Positions 45,708 to 54,705 of a DNA stretch of 64,000 bases are shown here, one piece after another; position 1 is the stretch's first letter, and each line of letters starts with the position of its first letter. Source of the DNA: Rhizobium acidisoli (lineage in GTDB: Bacteria > Pseudomonadota > Alphaproteobacteria > Rhizobiales > Rhizobiaceae). The DNA is taken from positions 4,022,501 to 4,086,500 of the forward strand of contig NZ_CP034998.1 in NCBI RefSeq assembly GCF_002531755.2, given 5' to 3'. Under the pieces are notes generated by a model that was not told the DNA's origin, did no database searches, and worked only from the letters and a program-made list of their open reading frames with translations. The position numbers were made by a program, and so were the translations under genes.

Positions 45708-46204
45708 TGATTGCCCTTGACGCGGATCATGGGGGCGAAATGATTTTTTATCAGATCCAGAGGAATATCCACGCCTCGCATACCGGGATTCTCCTTCCGG
45801 GTGACATCCCAGGGACTGCCATCCCTGTGGGTCATGTCGGACAATTGGGCGCCCGTGTACTTGCCGTAGTTCTTCATGACAAAGTCGAGGACTTTGTTCA
45901 AAGCTCGGTCCTCTGTCGGCATCGGCACCGGGGTCCAAGTGCCTTGTTCCCAATCTACCTCAGTCGCTAAAGACGTGATCGGCTGTCCACCATAAGCTTT
46001 GAACTCTTGATAGATTTCAGGCACGACAGGCCCATACTCCCACGCCTCGAAGGTGTGGTCGATGAGGGGCTTTCCCGTAGCGGCAACATAGTAGCCACAT
46101 ACGTAATAAAGAAGCTTTTGAAGCTTCAGATGGGTGATTTTCTGGCCATCCTCACCAGCCTTGTTGAGGATGGCGTTTGCGATTGCCTTTGCAGAATACG
46201 GCAC
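45704..46204 (-). CDS. Panacea domain (DUF4065, SocA-like) antitoxin
   Basis: This 166-residue protein matches the Panacea domain: AKAIANAILNKAGEDGQKIT, LKLQKLLYYVCGYY, AWEYGPVVPEIYQEFKAYG. The domain is found in SocA and phage GepA and is known to neutralise many unrelated toxins. The start is GTG at 46204 with a strong AGGAGG 6 nt upstream. It is followed with a 4-bp overlap by a membrane protein, so the antitoxin is made first. Together they look like a two-gene toxin-antitoxin module carried as element cargo. Confidence 0.88.
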   Translation of the reverse strand: MPYSAKAIANAILNKAGEDGQKITHLKLQKLLYYVCGYYVAATGKPLIDHTFEAWEYGPVVPEIYQEFKAYGGQPITSLATEVDWEQGTWTPVPMPTEDRALNKVLDFVMKNYGKYTGAQLSDMTHRDGSPWDVTRKENPGMRGVDIPLDLIKNHFAPMIRVKGNQ

Positions 46205-46307
46205 AACGCACCTCCTTCATTCAAACGCTTGACATCTAGATAAGCGATTCACGTGTAATATGCCAATTTTAACATTGACTCCTTGGAAAAGAGTTGTGCT
46301 GCTCCCG

Positions 46308-46808
46308 TTAACAGGTGAGTCGATGCCCCATTTTTCTTGCACGGACTTCGCAAGGCAGGTCGAACTCGCCTCGCCAGATCCCCAAGCGTTCAGATTTTGC
46401 TGCCCCTTGTTCGTCAGCAAAAGCGCCGTGGCTGTAGCGGATCCAATCGACGGCATTGCCAGTGCGAACGAGCCAGGCGTTGACGTTCTGGCCGTCTGCG
46501 CGGAAGCAGTTGGCGACGACGCGGTGATAGCGATCGACGTCGATCTGCTCGCAGCGCGTCGGGCGCGACGCCGCCAGGAAGTTATCCAGTGCGAAAGCCG
46601 CCGCGGCGCCGCACCGATATTCCGCGCCATCCGCACGCCGGCACTTCTGCCAACTCTCCGGCGCGTCGATGCCGTTCAGCCTAATTCGCGTGTCGTTGAT
46701 ATCGATCGTGTCGCCGTCAACAACGGACGCCCGGCCGGTGATCTCCTCTCCGCAGACAGCGGAAGACGATGCGAGAACGATGATGATCGCGAAAGCGCCA
46801 ATTTTCAT
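46308..46808 (-). CDS. Thermonuclease-family (SNase-like) secreted nuclease
   Basis: The 166-residue protein has a signal peptide (cleavage near SSAVCG, residue 20) and the SNase OB-fold: GRASVVDGDTIDINDTRIRL, NGIDAPES and YHRVVANCF. Cysteines in the mature part may form disulfides. It should cut nucleic acid in the periplasm or outside the cell. Homologues are common in rhizobia, often as plasmid or phage cargo. The last residues fall in an AT-rich gap before the Panacea gene. Confidence 0.88.
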   Translation of the reverse strand: MKIGAFAIIIVLASSSAVCGEEITGRASVVDGDTIDINDTRIRLNGIDAPESWQKCRRADGAEYRCGAAAAFALDNFLAASRPTRCEQIDVDRYHRVVANCFRADGQNVNAWLVRTGNAVDWIRYSHGAFADEQGAAKSERLGIWRGEFDLPCEVRARKMGHRLTC

Positions 46809-46926
46809 AGATCGGGTTTCCTGTACTGCTACTGTTGGGCGACTAAGTCGAAGGCCAAGCTGTTCAGTGCTTGCCTGCTGGCGCGCTCGATTTTATGAAC
46901 TCCGGAAGTGTGCTCGGGGGGAAATC

Positions 46927-47259
46927 ATGAAAAACAATCTATTGCTTGTGCCGGTTGGCGCCCTGCTTTTGGCGCTTCTGCCGCTGCCATACGGCTGTTA
47001 CATCTTGCTTCGATGGCTTGTCGCTGGTTTTTCGCTCCATCTCGCTTATAGGTACTCCGGAAACGCAGCGAAGATGACAGGATGGGCTCTCGCCTTTCTC
47101 TTGGTCGCGGTACTGTGGAACCCGGTAGTGCCGATTTTCCTCGATAGGGGGAGCTGGTTTGTTCTCGACCTCGTCGCCGCAGGGATGTTCTGGTATGCGT
47201 GGCATGACAGCGCCCGGTTATTGGCAGCAGCGACAAAGACCGAAACGAATGCAGATTGA
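46927..47259 (+). CDS. DUF6804 small membrane protein
   Basis: This 110-residue protein consists of four hydrophobic helices: LLLVPVGALLLALLPLPYG, CYILLRWLVAGFSLHLAY, a third around WALAFLLVAVLWNPVVPIFL and a fourth near FVLDLVAAGMFWYAW. The P-Y-x-x-Y-x-x-L-R and LWNPVVP motifs are those of DUF6804. ATG 46927 is preferred (GGGGG 5 nt upstream). Function unknown. Confidence 0.75.
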   Translation: MKNNLLLVPVGALLLALLPLPYGCYILLRWLVAGFSLHLAYRYSGNAAKMTGWALAFLLVAVLWNPVVPIFLDRGSWFVLDLVAAGMFWYAWHDSARLLAAATKTETNAD

Positions 47260-47298
47260 CCGCGCGAGCTTCATTGATCATCGCACGCTACTGACCCG

Positions 47299-48645
47299 TC
47301 ATCCCTTCCTGACGCCGTAGATCCGGAAGCGCCCGGAAGTGATATTGCCGCTGCCCGTAAAGAACCGGATGCTGTCGGCTGCCTGGCTGATGACGCCGCC
47401 GATGCCACAATAGACTCCGTCGCCGGAACTATTAGTGAAGAATGCATTTTGTTCGAAATGGCGTCTTGTTGGGGCTCTGTGCATCGTCATGCTCGCGCAC
47501 AGGGCGGAATTCGTCGCAAGCATGTTCGTGGAGGCAACGACGAACTGCGCCGCGCCTGTGACCTGCGCTCCATTGGCGCCGGAAACTAGAGAGACGACCG
47601 ACGCATAGTTATAACCGGACGTCAGCCAGTTCGCGCCGCCGTCGATCGACATGCGCATGGATAGGACCGCTGCCGTGCTCGGCGACACGTCGGTCAGCTC
47701 GATGAAATACAGATCGAAAGCGCTGGACAACACATTCGGGAAATCGACCGCAGCAACCGGCGTCGAAACGATCGTTTCCGCTAGAAGCTCCATACCGAGC
47801 TTGCCAAGATCGGTGTTCCGGTTCGCCAGCTTCAGCGTCCGGTCGGCGGTCAGCGCCGAAGCGTCGAAAAGCTGATAGACGGCCACTGACGGCGCCCGCA
47901 GCCGGAACGTCGCCGCGGCGAACCATGCATTCGTGATCGTCCGGGCCGTCGTGAATATGCTATTGATCAGATCGGCGAGCGTGTAGCCCTTCAGGCTGAA
48001 ACTGTCGGCGCTGTCCAAAAGCGGCATCTTGTCCGCATCGGCCAGCGCGTTCTTCGTCGTCGCCGCATTCAGCACGCCGGGCAGCGACGTGGTCAGCGTC
48101 GTCGAGAAATTGGCGATGCTAAGTTTGGCGTCGAGCGAAGATTGCAGATTGACGACCGTCGAAATGGCCTGCGTGCCGGTGTGGTTGGCGCGATCGAACA
48201 CGTCAGCCATGTGGTTGTTCGGATCGTAGACGAAGGCAGACATGGCGCCGGAAATCGACGCGATCGAGAACAGCAGCTGCCAGGTCGTCGGGCTCAAATC
48301 CGGCCGGTTGGCGTTCGTGCTGTCGTGCACCACCAGCGCCCGGTAGAAATTGCTGTTGTAGACCACGCCGTCGGCCGCCAGATAGTGCTGACCGCTGGCC
48401 CACGCGCCCCGCAGCGTGAACCCGACGTTCAGCGAGGGCGAAAGGCTCTCTACCGTGACGATCCCGTTCTTCAGCTGCCCGTCGGAGCGCCGGACGTCCT
48501 GCAGGCCCGTGATCGCGGCATTGAGTGACGTCGAGACGTTCGCGAGCTCGTTATCGAGCTGCGGGGCCGGCAACGGCTTCTCCGGATTGGCCGTCTGCCA
48601 GCCGGAAAACGAATAGCTCGGTGTGTAAGGGTTCGGATTTGCCAT
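47299..48645 (-). CDS. Phage tail fibre protein, podovirus-like
   Basis: The 448-residue product begins with an adaptor-like segment (PLPAPQLDNELANVSTSLNA, then RRSDGQLKNGIVTVESLSP) that I recognise from tail fibres of short-tailed phages, where it attaches the fibre to the virion. A middle repeat-like part (NHTGTQAISTVVNLQSSLDA) is typical of fibres, and the C-terminal domain is beta-rich. The N-terminus would need a virion from this element or a helper. It follows the 753-residue gene. Confidence 0.75.
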   Translation of the reverse strand: MANPNPYTPSYSFSGWQTANPEKPLPAPQLDNELANVSTSLNAAITGLQDVRRSDGQLKNGIVTVESLSPSLNVGFTLRGAWASGQHYLAADGVVYNSNFYRALVVHDSTNANRPDLSPTTWQLLFSIASISGAMSAFVYDPNNHMADVFDRANHTGTQAISTVVNLQSSLDAKLSIANFSTTLTTSLPGVLNAATTKNALADADKMPLLDSADSFSLKGYTLADLINSIFTTARTITNAWFAAATFRLRAPSVAVYQLFDASALTADRTLKLANRNTDLGKLGMELLAETIVSTPVAAVDFPNVLSSAFDLYFIELTDVSPSTAAVLSMRMSIDGGANWLTSGYNYASVVSLVSGANGAQVTGAAQFVVASTNMLATNSALCASMTMHRAPTRRHFEQNAFFTNSSGDGVYCGIGGVISQAADSIRFFTGSGNITSGRFRIYGVRKG

Positions 48646-48716
48646 CGGAATACCTGTGCCTTATCGATTGGTGCCGCCGCGGCTTTGCCAGGAAATCAGC
48701 GTGGGGAGCTTCGCCA

Positions 48717-50978
48717 TTACCGTTTGTCTCCGCTTCCAGACCGCGGCGCGTTGGCGCCAGCGCTGATCACCGCCGGCGCGATTGACGGCGCATGAGCCTG
48801 GTTTTGCGCGCGGGTGAACAGATCGGCCAGAGAGCGGATCTGTTCCGGATCGGTGCTCATCAGGTAGTCGCTGATGCGCCCGGCAACCTGGTCATTCATA
48901 CCCGTCGCAGCTCGCGTGAACGTATTCAGCGCCCGGCCGCCTAGCATGCTTGCGGCACGGATGGGGTGTCCGGTCATCAGCGCTATGATCGCGCTGCCCG
49001 CATCACCGACGGCCTCGCCATCGGCGAAGTTCTCGTAAGTGCTCGAGCCGCCGGTGATCGTCCGCGCGGCGCGGGCCATGTCCTGCTCGCGGCCGAGCCG
49101 ATCGCCGAACAACGCCCGGACGACCGGATCGTCGACAAGCGTGTCCATGCGGCCCTGCATGTCCGGCGTGTTGAAAATTCGCGTCCGGTCGCGGCCGAGA
49201 TCGGGTTTGTCGATCTTCTGCGTCAGCTCGCGGGCCGCGCCCGTCTTCGCCAGATCGCGCTGGCCTTCGTTCAGCGCGCCATAGGCGGCCCGCGCCTCGT
49301 CGGCGTTGCCTGCCGTGACGAGATCGCGACCGGTCTGCACGGCCTCGAGCGCGGCCGAGTTGTCGGAATAATTGGCGAGCGCTTCCCGATAGCCCGGCAC
49401 GTCGTTCGCCAGCTGCTCGCGCAGGGCGTTACGCGTCTCCTTGATGGCTTCGGCCGCCGTCGTGTCGCCGGAATTGTACAACTGGTTCACGCGGGCATCG
49501 AGCTCGCGCTTGATGAAATCCCATCCGCGTGCCGTCGGGATGCGGACGTTCGAATTGACGGTTTCCGTGCGCGTCATCGGGTTGCCGGCCGCGTCTACCA
49601 GCCCGGTCGGAACCTCCTGCGTCTGCGGGTTAGGGCTCGGCACTTCGGTAAACAGATCGGTGATCGGCATCTGCCGTTCTGCCGCCGTCCGCTCGAGCAC
49701 GGGCAACGCCTCGCGCACCGACTGGCGGCCGAGCATGTCCGTGTAGAACTGGCCTTGCGGTGCCGGGTTGGCGTAGGCCGCGTCATAGCGCGGCTGTGCG
49801 GCGGCCTGCCTGGCGGCAATAATCGACCGTTCGGTCTGGAAGGCGTTGTCTCCCTGGCCGAGCGCGTCGGTGACGATCGTGCGCATACGGCCCGCTTGGC
49901 CTTCCTGGCGGTTGGTTAGGTCATCGACGATGCCGTTGCGCGCTTCGCCCGGCGTTTTTGCGGCCATAGCGACCAGACGCTGCGAGTTGCGGCCCGCTGC
50001 GTCGACGGCACGGTATTCGTTCTGCCCGGCGGCCTGCGCCTCTTCGACGGCCGATGCGAGCATTTCCGGCGTCTGATTGTCCTGCATGAGGCGGCGCGCC
50101 GTGAGCGTATCGCCACGCTCGTCCGGATTGCGGTTGAATATCGGCGCGACGCGGCCGAAGATCGCGCGGACCAGATCGGTAGCGGGCACGGCCGCTGCGC
50201 CGAGCGCTGCGCCGATCGGAAGATTTTCGATAGCCTGGTTGGTGCGATTTTGCATCCCGCCGTCAGCCCCGAACAGGCCGGAGATACCACCGTAAGCGGC
50301 CCCTTCGCCGGCGCCGGCGATCATGCGCGGGATAATGTTGCGCAGACCGTTGTTCGCCATGCGACCGACGACCGTGACGCCGTTCTTCGCCAAGCTGATG
50401 CCGGAACCAAGGCCACCGACGATCTCCGTAGCGACACTGCCGATCGGGTGCTCTTCGCGCTGGCGCGCGAGCTCCTGGCGCTGCAGTTCCTGCGCGCGAG
50501 AAAAACTATCCGTGAAGTCGCCGCCCATCAGCTTGTTGGCGCCGCCGACAATCAACGACGTCAGTTCATCAGCGCCACCGAACAGATAACCCTGGCCGAG
50601 CGGTGCTTCCTTGCGAAGAATGTTGTCGACTAGGCTATCGGCGTTGTTGCCGCGCGTCTTCAGCGCGTCCATCGTGACCGCCGTGTCGCGACCTGTCGGA
50701 TCATCAGCGGGGCGTGTCGTGTTGATCTCCGGGTGATCGGAGATATACGACCGGTCCTTGCCGTGGATGATCTCGCCGGGCGGTGGGGCCGGCTGGACAT
50801 AGTCCGATGCCGGCGCTGGCGCGGCGTATTTCGCCCACGGACCTGCCGCCGGAGCGGTGCGGAACCCGGCCCACGGGTCGTTGCCTGCAGCGGCGGGCGC
50901 GGCGTACTTCGTCCACGGGCCCTGCGTCGAGGCTGTCGCCGGCGCAGTGCGGAATACTGCCCACTGATCTTCGGCCAT
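48717..50978 (-). CDS. Large phage internal-virion/ejection-like protein
   Basis: This 753-residue protein has a disordered N-terminus with two copies of a repeat (W-x-x-F-R-T-A-P-A ... G-P-W-x-K-Y-A-A-P-A) in residues 1-55. Then come a glycine-rich hydrophobic region (about 150-230, GEGAAYGGISGLFG) and a long helical, charged C-terminal part. The make-up resembles DNA-ejection/internal virion proteins of podoviruses. I see no lysozyme motif. ATG 50978 has GAGG 5 nt upstream; an ATG one codon earlier is possible. The start lies 8 bp after the preceding gene's stop. Confidence 0.65.
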   Translation of the reverse strand: MAEDQWAVFRTAPATASTQGPWTKYAAPAAAGNDPWAGFRTAPAAGPWAKYAAPAPASDYVQPAPPPGEIIHGKDRSYISDHPEINTTRPADDPTGRDTAVTMDALKTRGNNADSLVDNILRKEAPLGQGYLFGGADELTSLIVGGANKLMGGDFTDSFSRAQELQRQELARQREEHPIGSVATEIVGGLGSGISLAKNGVTVVGRMANNGLRNIIPRMIAGAGEGAAYGGISGLFGADGGMQNRTNQAIENLPIGAALGAAAVPATDLVRAIFGRVAPIFNRNPDERGDTLTARRLMQDNQTPEMLASAVEEAQAAGQNEYRAVDAAGRNSQRLVAMAAKTPGEARNGIVDDLTNRQEGQAGRMRTIVTDALGQGDNAFQTERSIIAARQAAAQPRYDAAYANPAPQGQFYTDMLGRQSVREALPVLERTAAERQMPITDLFTEVPSPNPQTQEVPTGLVDAAGNPMTRTETVNSNVRIPTARGWDFIKRELDARVNQLYNSGDTTAAEAIKETRNALREQLANDVPGYREALANYSDNSAALEAVQTGRDLVTAGNADEARAAYGALNEGQRDLAKTGAARELTQKIDKPDLGRDRTRIFNTPDMQGRMDTLVDDPVVRALFGDRLGREQDMARAARTITGGSSTYENFADGEAVGDAGSAIIALMTGHPIRAASMLGGRALNTFTRAATGMNDQVAGRISDYLMSTDPEQIRSLADLFTRAQNQAHAPSIAPAVISAGANAPRSGSGDKR

Positions 50979-50985
50979 CATAACC

Positions 50986-51441
50986 TCACTGCAGCGAATG
51001 TTCGTTGTTATCGGAAGCAGACCAGGCACGCTGGACGCCGATAGCGCGGACCAGCGGATCGCCACGCCGTGCAATTTCCCGCCGGCAGATGGCCGCACCG
51101 AGATCGCAGCGCAAAAGCGCGACATAGCACTGCTTATCGTATCTGAGTGGATCGTCCGCGGGGCCGGTCACCAGCGCTATCGCAGCGGTCATTCCGATGT
51201 TCATCAGCTCTCGGGCGACCCATTCGCCCGCAGCCTCGGCGATGAGCGGCGTTACTCGCAGCATGATGGCGCCCAGTTCTTCCACCTGTTCGGGTAAATC
51301 GGCTTTGGGTTCAGCCGCCGCCGCTTGCAGAACGGCATCGAGCCCGCCGAATGCATTTTCGATTGGATCACAGCCGCCGGCTATCCGTGAGAAGCGGCAA
51401 CGTGCTTCGGTAAGGTAAGAGAAGTAATCAAACAGGCTCAT
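50986..51441 (-). CDS. Hypothetical protein in the virion gene block (151 aa)
   Basis: The ORF begins MSLFDYFSYLTEARCRFS and overlaps the preceding gene by 4 bp (ATGA at 51438-51441). It is mostly helical, contains seven or so cysteines, and has a hydrophobic patch around MNIGMTAAIALVTG. No family is recognised. Coupling to its neighbours suggests a virion or ejection-related role. Confidence 0.65.
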   Translation of the reverse strand: MSLFDYFSYLTEARCRFSRIAGGCDPIENAFGGLDAVLQAAAAEPKADLPEQVEELGAIMLRVTPLIAEAAGEWVARELMNIGMTAAIALVTGPADDPLRYDKQCYVALLRCDLGAAICRREIARRGDPLVRAIGVQRAWSASDNNEHSLQ

Positions 51442-52010
51442 GACGCAGCCCCCGCACCCGATTTCAGAGACGCGATCACGTTGGCCTGCCGGCTGCTGGC
51501 GCTCTCGGCGAGTTCGTCCTCGATGCACAAATTATGAAGCGCGTTCTGGAGCCAACGAAGACGAAGGCGATGTTCGCGGCCGAGATAGGACGGCTGCGCC
51601 TTACGCCTTTCTTTGGACAAAGCCCACCAGTCGACGAACTTCTCGGCCGACGTAAGGCCGACGGTCATGCGTCGCTGGTTCTCGTCCGAAAAGAATGGCA
51701 GGAGCGCGTCGCGTGCCAGCTGCAGACGGGCGCGCAGCCGGTTAGCCTGCTGGCGGGAGATCGGAAGCAAGTCGCGCCGACGGATCTGCTCGCTCAAAAT
51801 CGAGAGCGCGTTTGAGCCGTGATAGCAGACGTCATCGTCGCGCGTGACGAAGGTCAGCTCGTCATCGATCCTGTCGACGCAATAATCTCGCTCGCTTTCT
51901 TCGCGGCTCGGCCCGGCAGCCGGAACGGGCGGGCAGGTGTCTTCGAAGAAGGTTTCTTCGGCCCTGGCTTGCGGGACGGCTATTGGCGGCGGAGTGAGCA
52001 GTTTTTGCAT
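51438..52010 (-). CDS. Hypothetical protein in the virion gene block (190 aa)
   Basis: From ATG 52010 the product (MQKLLTPPPIAVPQARAEET) is charged and mainly helical, with an arginine-rich middle (RRDLLPISRQQANRLRARLQ) that may bind nucleic acid. It is the first gene of the leftward block 52010-47299. The ribosome site is weak. I cannot name a family. Confidence 0.6.
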   Translation of the reverse strand: MQKLLTPPPIAVPQARAEETFFEDTCPPVPAAGPSREESERDYCVDRIDDELTFVTRDDDVCYHGSNALSILSEQIRRRDLLPISRQQANRLRARLQLARDALLPFFSDENQRRMTVGLTSAEKFVDWWALSKERRKAQPSYLGREHRLRLRWLQNALHNLCIEDELAESASSRQANVIASLKSGAGAAS

Positions 52011-52495
52011 GGAAACCCGACAAAACGGACGACAAAGCCAACACAAATTCTGTGATTGGGTTGAGGTCGTTGAACGTTCTCTCAAGATCTGAGAGAGGCG
52101 ATGCGGGTTTCCGAGTTCCCGCCCATGTCGGATGAATGGAAGCTACGCTTTTTGGGGAGTTTTTTCAAGTAAAATAATAGGTTGAACGTGAGGGTCGGAC
52201 AGAATTTCCGAAAGTTCCGGCCGGGCGAATTTTTGTGTGGGCGTCGGCCGCCGCTTCGGTTGGCGCCGGCGGAGTATAGCCAGGGGTCGGGTGCCGGGGT
52301 GGTGGCGTAAGACTATTTGTAGGCTAGTAGTGCGATGTCGGAAGACACGAATACGCAAAGGCATACAAAGCATTTTGTTCGATTGTATTTCAACGTCGTA
52401 GTTAAAACGCGCCTGACAGACACGGATATATTGTTGACTTAACGAACCACCCATATGACTATCCCCTCGTCGAAACCAAACCGAGGAAACAAAAA
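52011..52495. other. 485-bp gap between the virion block and the 107-aa gene
   Basis: The left part must carry the promoter of the leftward block. An open frame at 52143-52505 on the minus strand has odd composition and no ribosome site, so I do not call it. The sequence around 52160-52190 is AT-rich. No RNA gene or repeat is seen. Confidence 0.4.
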
Positions 52496-52819
52496 ATGCG
52501 CGCATCTTCTAACGAGGCTAAAACTCTTATCGACTTCGATGTCTTTCGCGACGCGTACCACCGCGGCGAAAAGGTCAATTACCAATCGCCAGACGGCACA
52601 TGCGAGATCCGGCCTCTCTACGGCCTGGAGATGTCATCTATCAGCCAATTGCAGTTGGCCCTGAAATACACTCACGCTCTTCTTCAATCGACCGAAACTG
52701 GCGACAGGGAGGGCATTGCGGAATGGCAAGATGAGCTCGAAGTGCTGGGTCTCCACACCGACAACCCGTCCGTAAGAAAGATCTGCGAAGGCGTCATCGG
52801 CGCGGTGCTGAGCCGGTAG
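52496..52819 (+). CDS. Hypothetical protein (107 aa)
   Basis: The product MRASSNEAKTLIDFDVFRDA... is acidic and helical with no membrane helix. GAGG sits 9 nt before the ATG. It ends just before a long hairpin. Its position before a serine recombinase in the same orientation suggests a regulatory or recombination-accessory role; nothing in the sequence proves it. Confidence 0.6.
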   Translation: MRASSNEAKTLIDFDVFRDAYHRGEKVNYQSPDGTCEIRPLYGLEMSSISQLQLALKYTHALLQSTETGDREGIAEWQDELEVLGLHTDNPSVRKICEGVIGAVLSR

Positions 52820-52852
52820 CTTTTTGAGTACACCTTAAGAGAACTGGCTAAT

Positions 52853-52894
52853 CCGGTTCGCTTCGGGGCTCTTTCGAGCTCCAAAGCGAACCGG
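52853..52894 (+). terminator. Long hairpin between the 107-aa gene and the recombinase gene
   Basis: Outer arms CCGGTTCGCTT / AAGCGAACCGG (52853-52863 with 52884-52894) are perfect and continue, after one mismatch, into a 7-bp inner stem with a 4-nt loop. Only TTT follows, so it may be a terminator or a recombinase binding site for the gene that starts 35 bp later. Confidence 0.5.
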
Positions 52895-52929
52895 TTTCGT
52901 ATGAATACCCAAAACGAACCGAGGCCAAA

Positions 52930-53550
52930 ATGGACACTCGTATTTATCTTCGTGCATCCACTTCCGAACAGGACGCGACACGTGCCGAAAATGAGCTGCG
53001 GAAATTCGCCGATGAACGCGGTTTGAAAATCGTTGGCACGTACACCGAAAACCAATCGGGCGCTAAGTTCGCCCGGCCCGAGCTCTTTCGGCTGCTGCGA
53101 GACAGCAACGCCGGCGACGTCATGCTAATTGAACAGGTCGATCGTCTATCGCGCTTGGCAACGGAAGATTGGGGCAAACTCAAAACCGAGATCGATCGAC
53201 GGCGCGTACGTGTGGTCAGCCTCGATCTACCGACGAGCCATCAGGCTATCGCGGCTGACGAATTCACCAGCCGAATGTATTCCGCGCTTAACGCGATGAT
53301 GCTGGACGTGCTCGCGGCTGTCGCCGCCAAGGACTATACCGACCGGCGCCGCCGTCAGGCGCAGGGTATCGAAAAAGCGAAACAGGCGGGTCGGTATACC
53401 GGTAGACCTGAAGACAAAAAGCGCAACGAGGCAATTCTGAAGATGCTGACGGCCGGCCAGAGTTGGTCGAACATCATTGCTGCGACTGGCTGCTCGCGAT
53501 CGACGCTTAGTCGATTGGTGCGCCGGCAAAAGGGGACTTTAGTCAAATGA
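52930..53550 (+). CDS. Serine recombinase (resolvase/invertase family)
   Basis: This 206-residue small serine recombinase has the catalytic motif YLRASTSEQD (Ser10, with Arg8), the ATPase-independent LIEQVDRLSRL active-site helix region and a C-terminal helix-turn-helix (ILKMLTAGQSWSNIIAATGC, SRSTLSRLV). Such enzymes resolve multimers or invert segments. The preceding hairpin may include its site. No obvious invertible segment with inverted repeats is visible around the tail fibre gene. Confidence 0.92.
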   Translation: MDTRIYLRASTSEQDATRAENELRKFADERGLKIVGTYTENQSGAKFARPELFRLLRDSNAGDVMLIEQVDRLSRLATEDWGKLKTEIDRRRVRVVSLDLPTSHQAIAADEFTSRMYSALNAMMLDVLAAVAAKDYTDRRRRQAQGIEKAKQAGRYTGRPEDKKRNEAILKMLTAGQSWSNIIAATGCSRSTLSRLVRRQKGTLVK

Positions 53551-53572
53551 AGATATTCCACGGAAGCGGCCC

Positions 53573-54556
53573 TCAACTAACCGGCCGAAGGAGACCTTTT
53601 TCGTCACGACGCTTCATCAGAAGCAGCTTATCCCACTCAGAAAAATCTTTGTATCGAGGCGGATTGGCGACGTCATACCAACATCCGTTAGCAGTGAGAT
53701 GCAACTTAACAGCCAGATCTGCGGGGTCATCGCCAAAGACGCATCCAGACAGTTCGCAGGCCTGAAAGTTGTTCTCCCAAAGCATAAAGTCTAAGTCGTC
53801 GAGATGGAGAATTTGGCATCGGTCAAATGTGCAGCGGCTGAAGGTTGCATGATCGGCGTCGATCTTGGAAAGTACAATCCTAGCCTTTTCCACGAAGAAT
53901 GCATCTTTTGAGATCACCGAGAACGCTTCTCGCGTGAGGACCCCACCGGTGTAGTTTTGCTGGCGGAAGCCGGCTACGCCCGGCCATTTCAGTTCGCTGT
54001 CGTCCGTTTTGAAATGTGCATGAATCGTTGAAGTGATGCCAAGCTGGGTTCCGTTAACCAAGGCGCGACGGGCCGCAACAACAGCTCTGCTTTGATGCAT
54101 TTCTCCTTCAGCAATGTAAAAATCGGCGATCAGATCCATAGCTTGGATCGCATAGCGGCGCTTGTCGTCGTTGAGCAAAATTTCCAGTGACGAGATGCCC
54201 GCGAGGCTATGACTTGTCTTGCTGTTCTCGCCTATTAGTTTCGCGCCTTCCTGCAGCAACTTAGCGTAATTCGCATCGTCATTTGCGTCATTCTGGCGTC
54301 GTTGCTGATCGGCCTGTCGCGATGTCACCATGCCGCGCCAAGCCACCGTGCAGAAGGTGACTAGCGCCAAGAGCAATCCCCCGAACGGCATGACGATTTC
54401 GGTCCTGGTTTTCATAGTGGCTAAGTCGCCGCTGTTGAACACCCATGCCGCAGCTATAACTCCTAACGATAAACCGATTACAACCAAACAGATCGCGAGC
54501 ACGTACCAGTGCTTTTCTGAAATCTGCGGCCATTCCTCGACCGGCCGATTTTCCAC
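53573..54556 (-). CDS. Membrane-anchored pentapeptide-like protein
   Basis: The 327-residue protein has two N-terminal helices (about 16-40 and 55-73), a short coiled coil (RQADQQRRQNDANDDANYAK), a helical region (ISSLEILLNDDKRRYAIQAM) and a C-terminal part with pentapeptide-type pattern (ATFSRCTFDRCQILHLDDL). Similar membrane pentapeptide proteins are frequent in rhizobial mobile regions. The function is unknown. It converges with the recombinase gene. Confidence 0.7.
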   Translation of the reverse strand: MENRPVEEWPQISEKHWYVLAICLVVIGLSLGVIAAAWVFNSGDLATMKTRTEIVMPFGGLLLALVTFCTVAWRGMVTSRQADQQRRQNDANDDANYAKLLQEGAKLIGENSKTSHSLAGISSLEILLNDDKRRYAIQAMDLIADFYIAEGEMHQSRAVVAARRALVNGTQLGITSTIHAHFKTDDSELKWPGVAGFRQQNYTGGVLTREAFSVISKDAFFVEKARIVLSKIDADHATFSRCTFDRCQILHLDDLDFMLWENNFQACELSGCVFGDDPADLAVKLHLTANGCWYDVANPPRYKDFSEWDKLLLMKRRDEKGLLRPVS

Positions 54557-54705
54557 CTGCTAACTCCGCTATGCATAGTTCGAAACCGGAAACTAGCACG
54601 TCCACGATGGGCTGGATGACACGTTAAACGTTCATCCACAGAGGAAGAGACGTCTCAGTCCACTCTAGGCACCGCGACAGATCGAATTCGAAACGACGTT
54701 GCTGT

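Noticed and set aside
52143..52505. 120-codon minus-strand frame in the gap before the 107-aa gene
   Set aside because: No ribosome site, odd composition (RRR, HHP repeats), overlaps the ribosome site and start of the forward gene.
47299..53550. Invertible tail-fibre segment driven by the serine recombinase
   Set aside because: I looked for inverted repeats flanking the 3' half of the tail fibre gene and a second fibre end in opposite orientation, and saw none.
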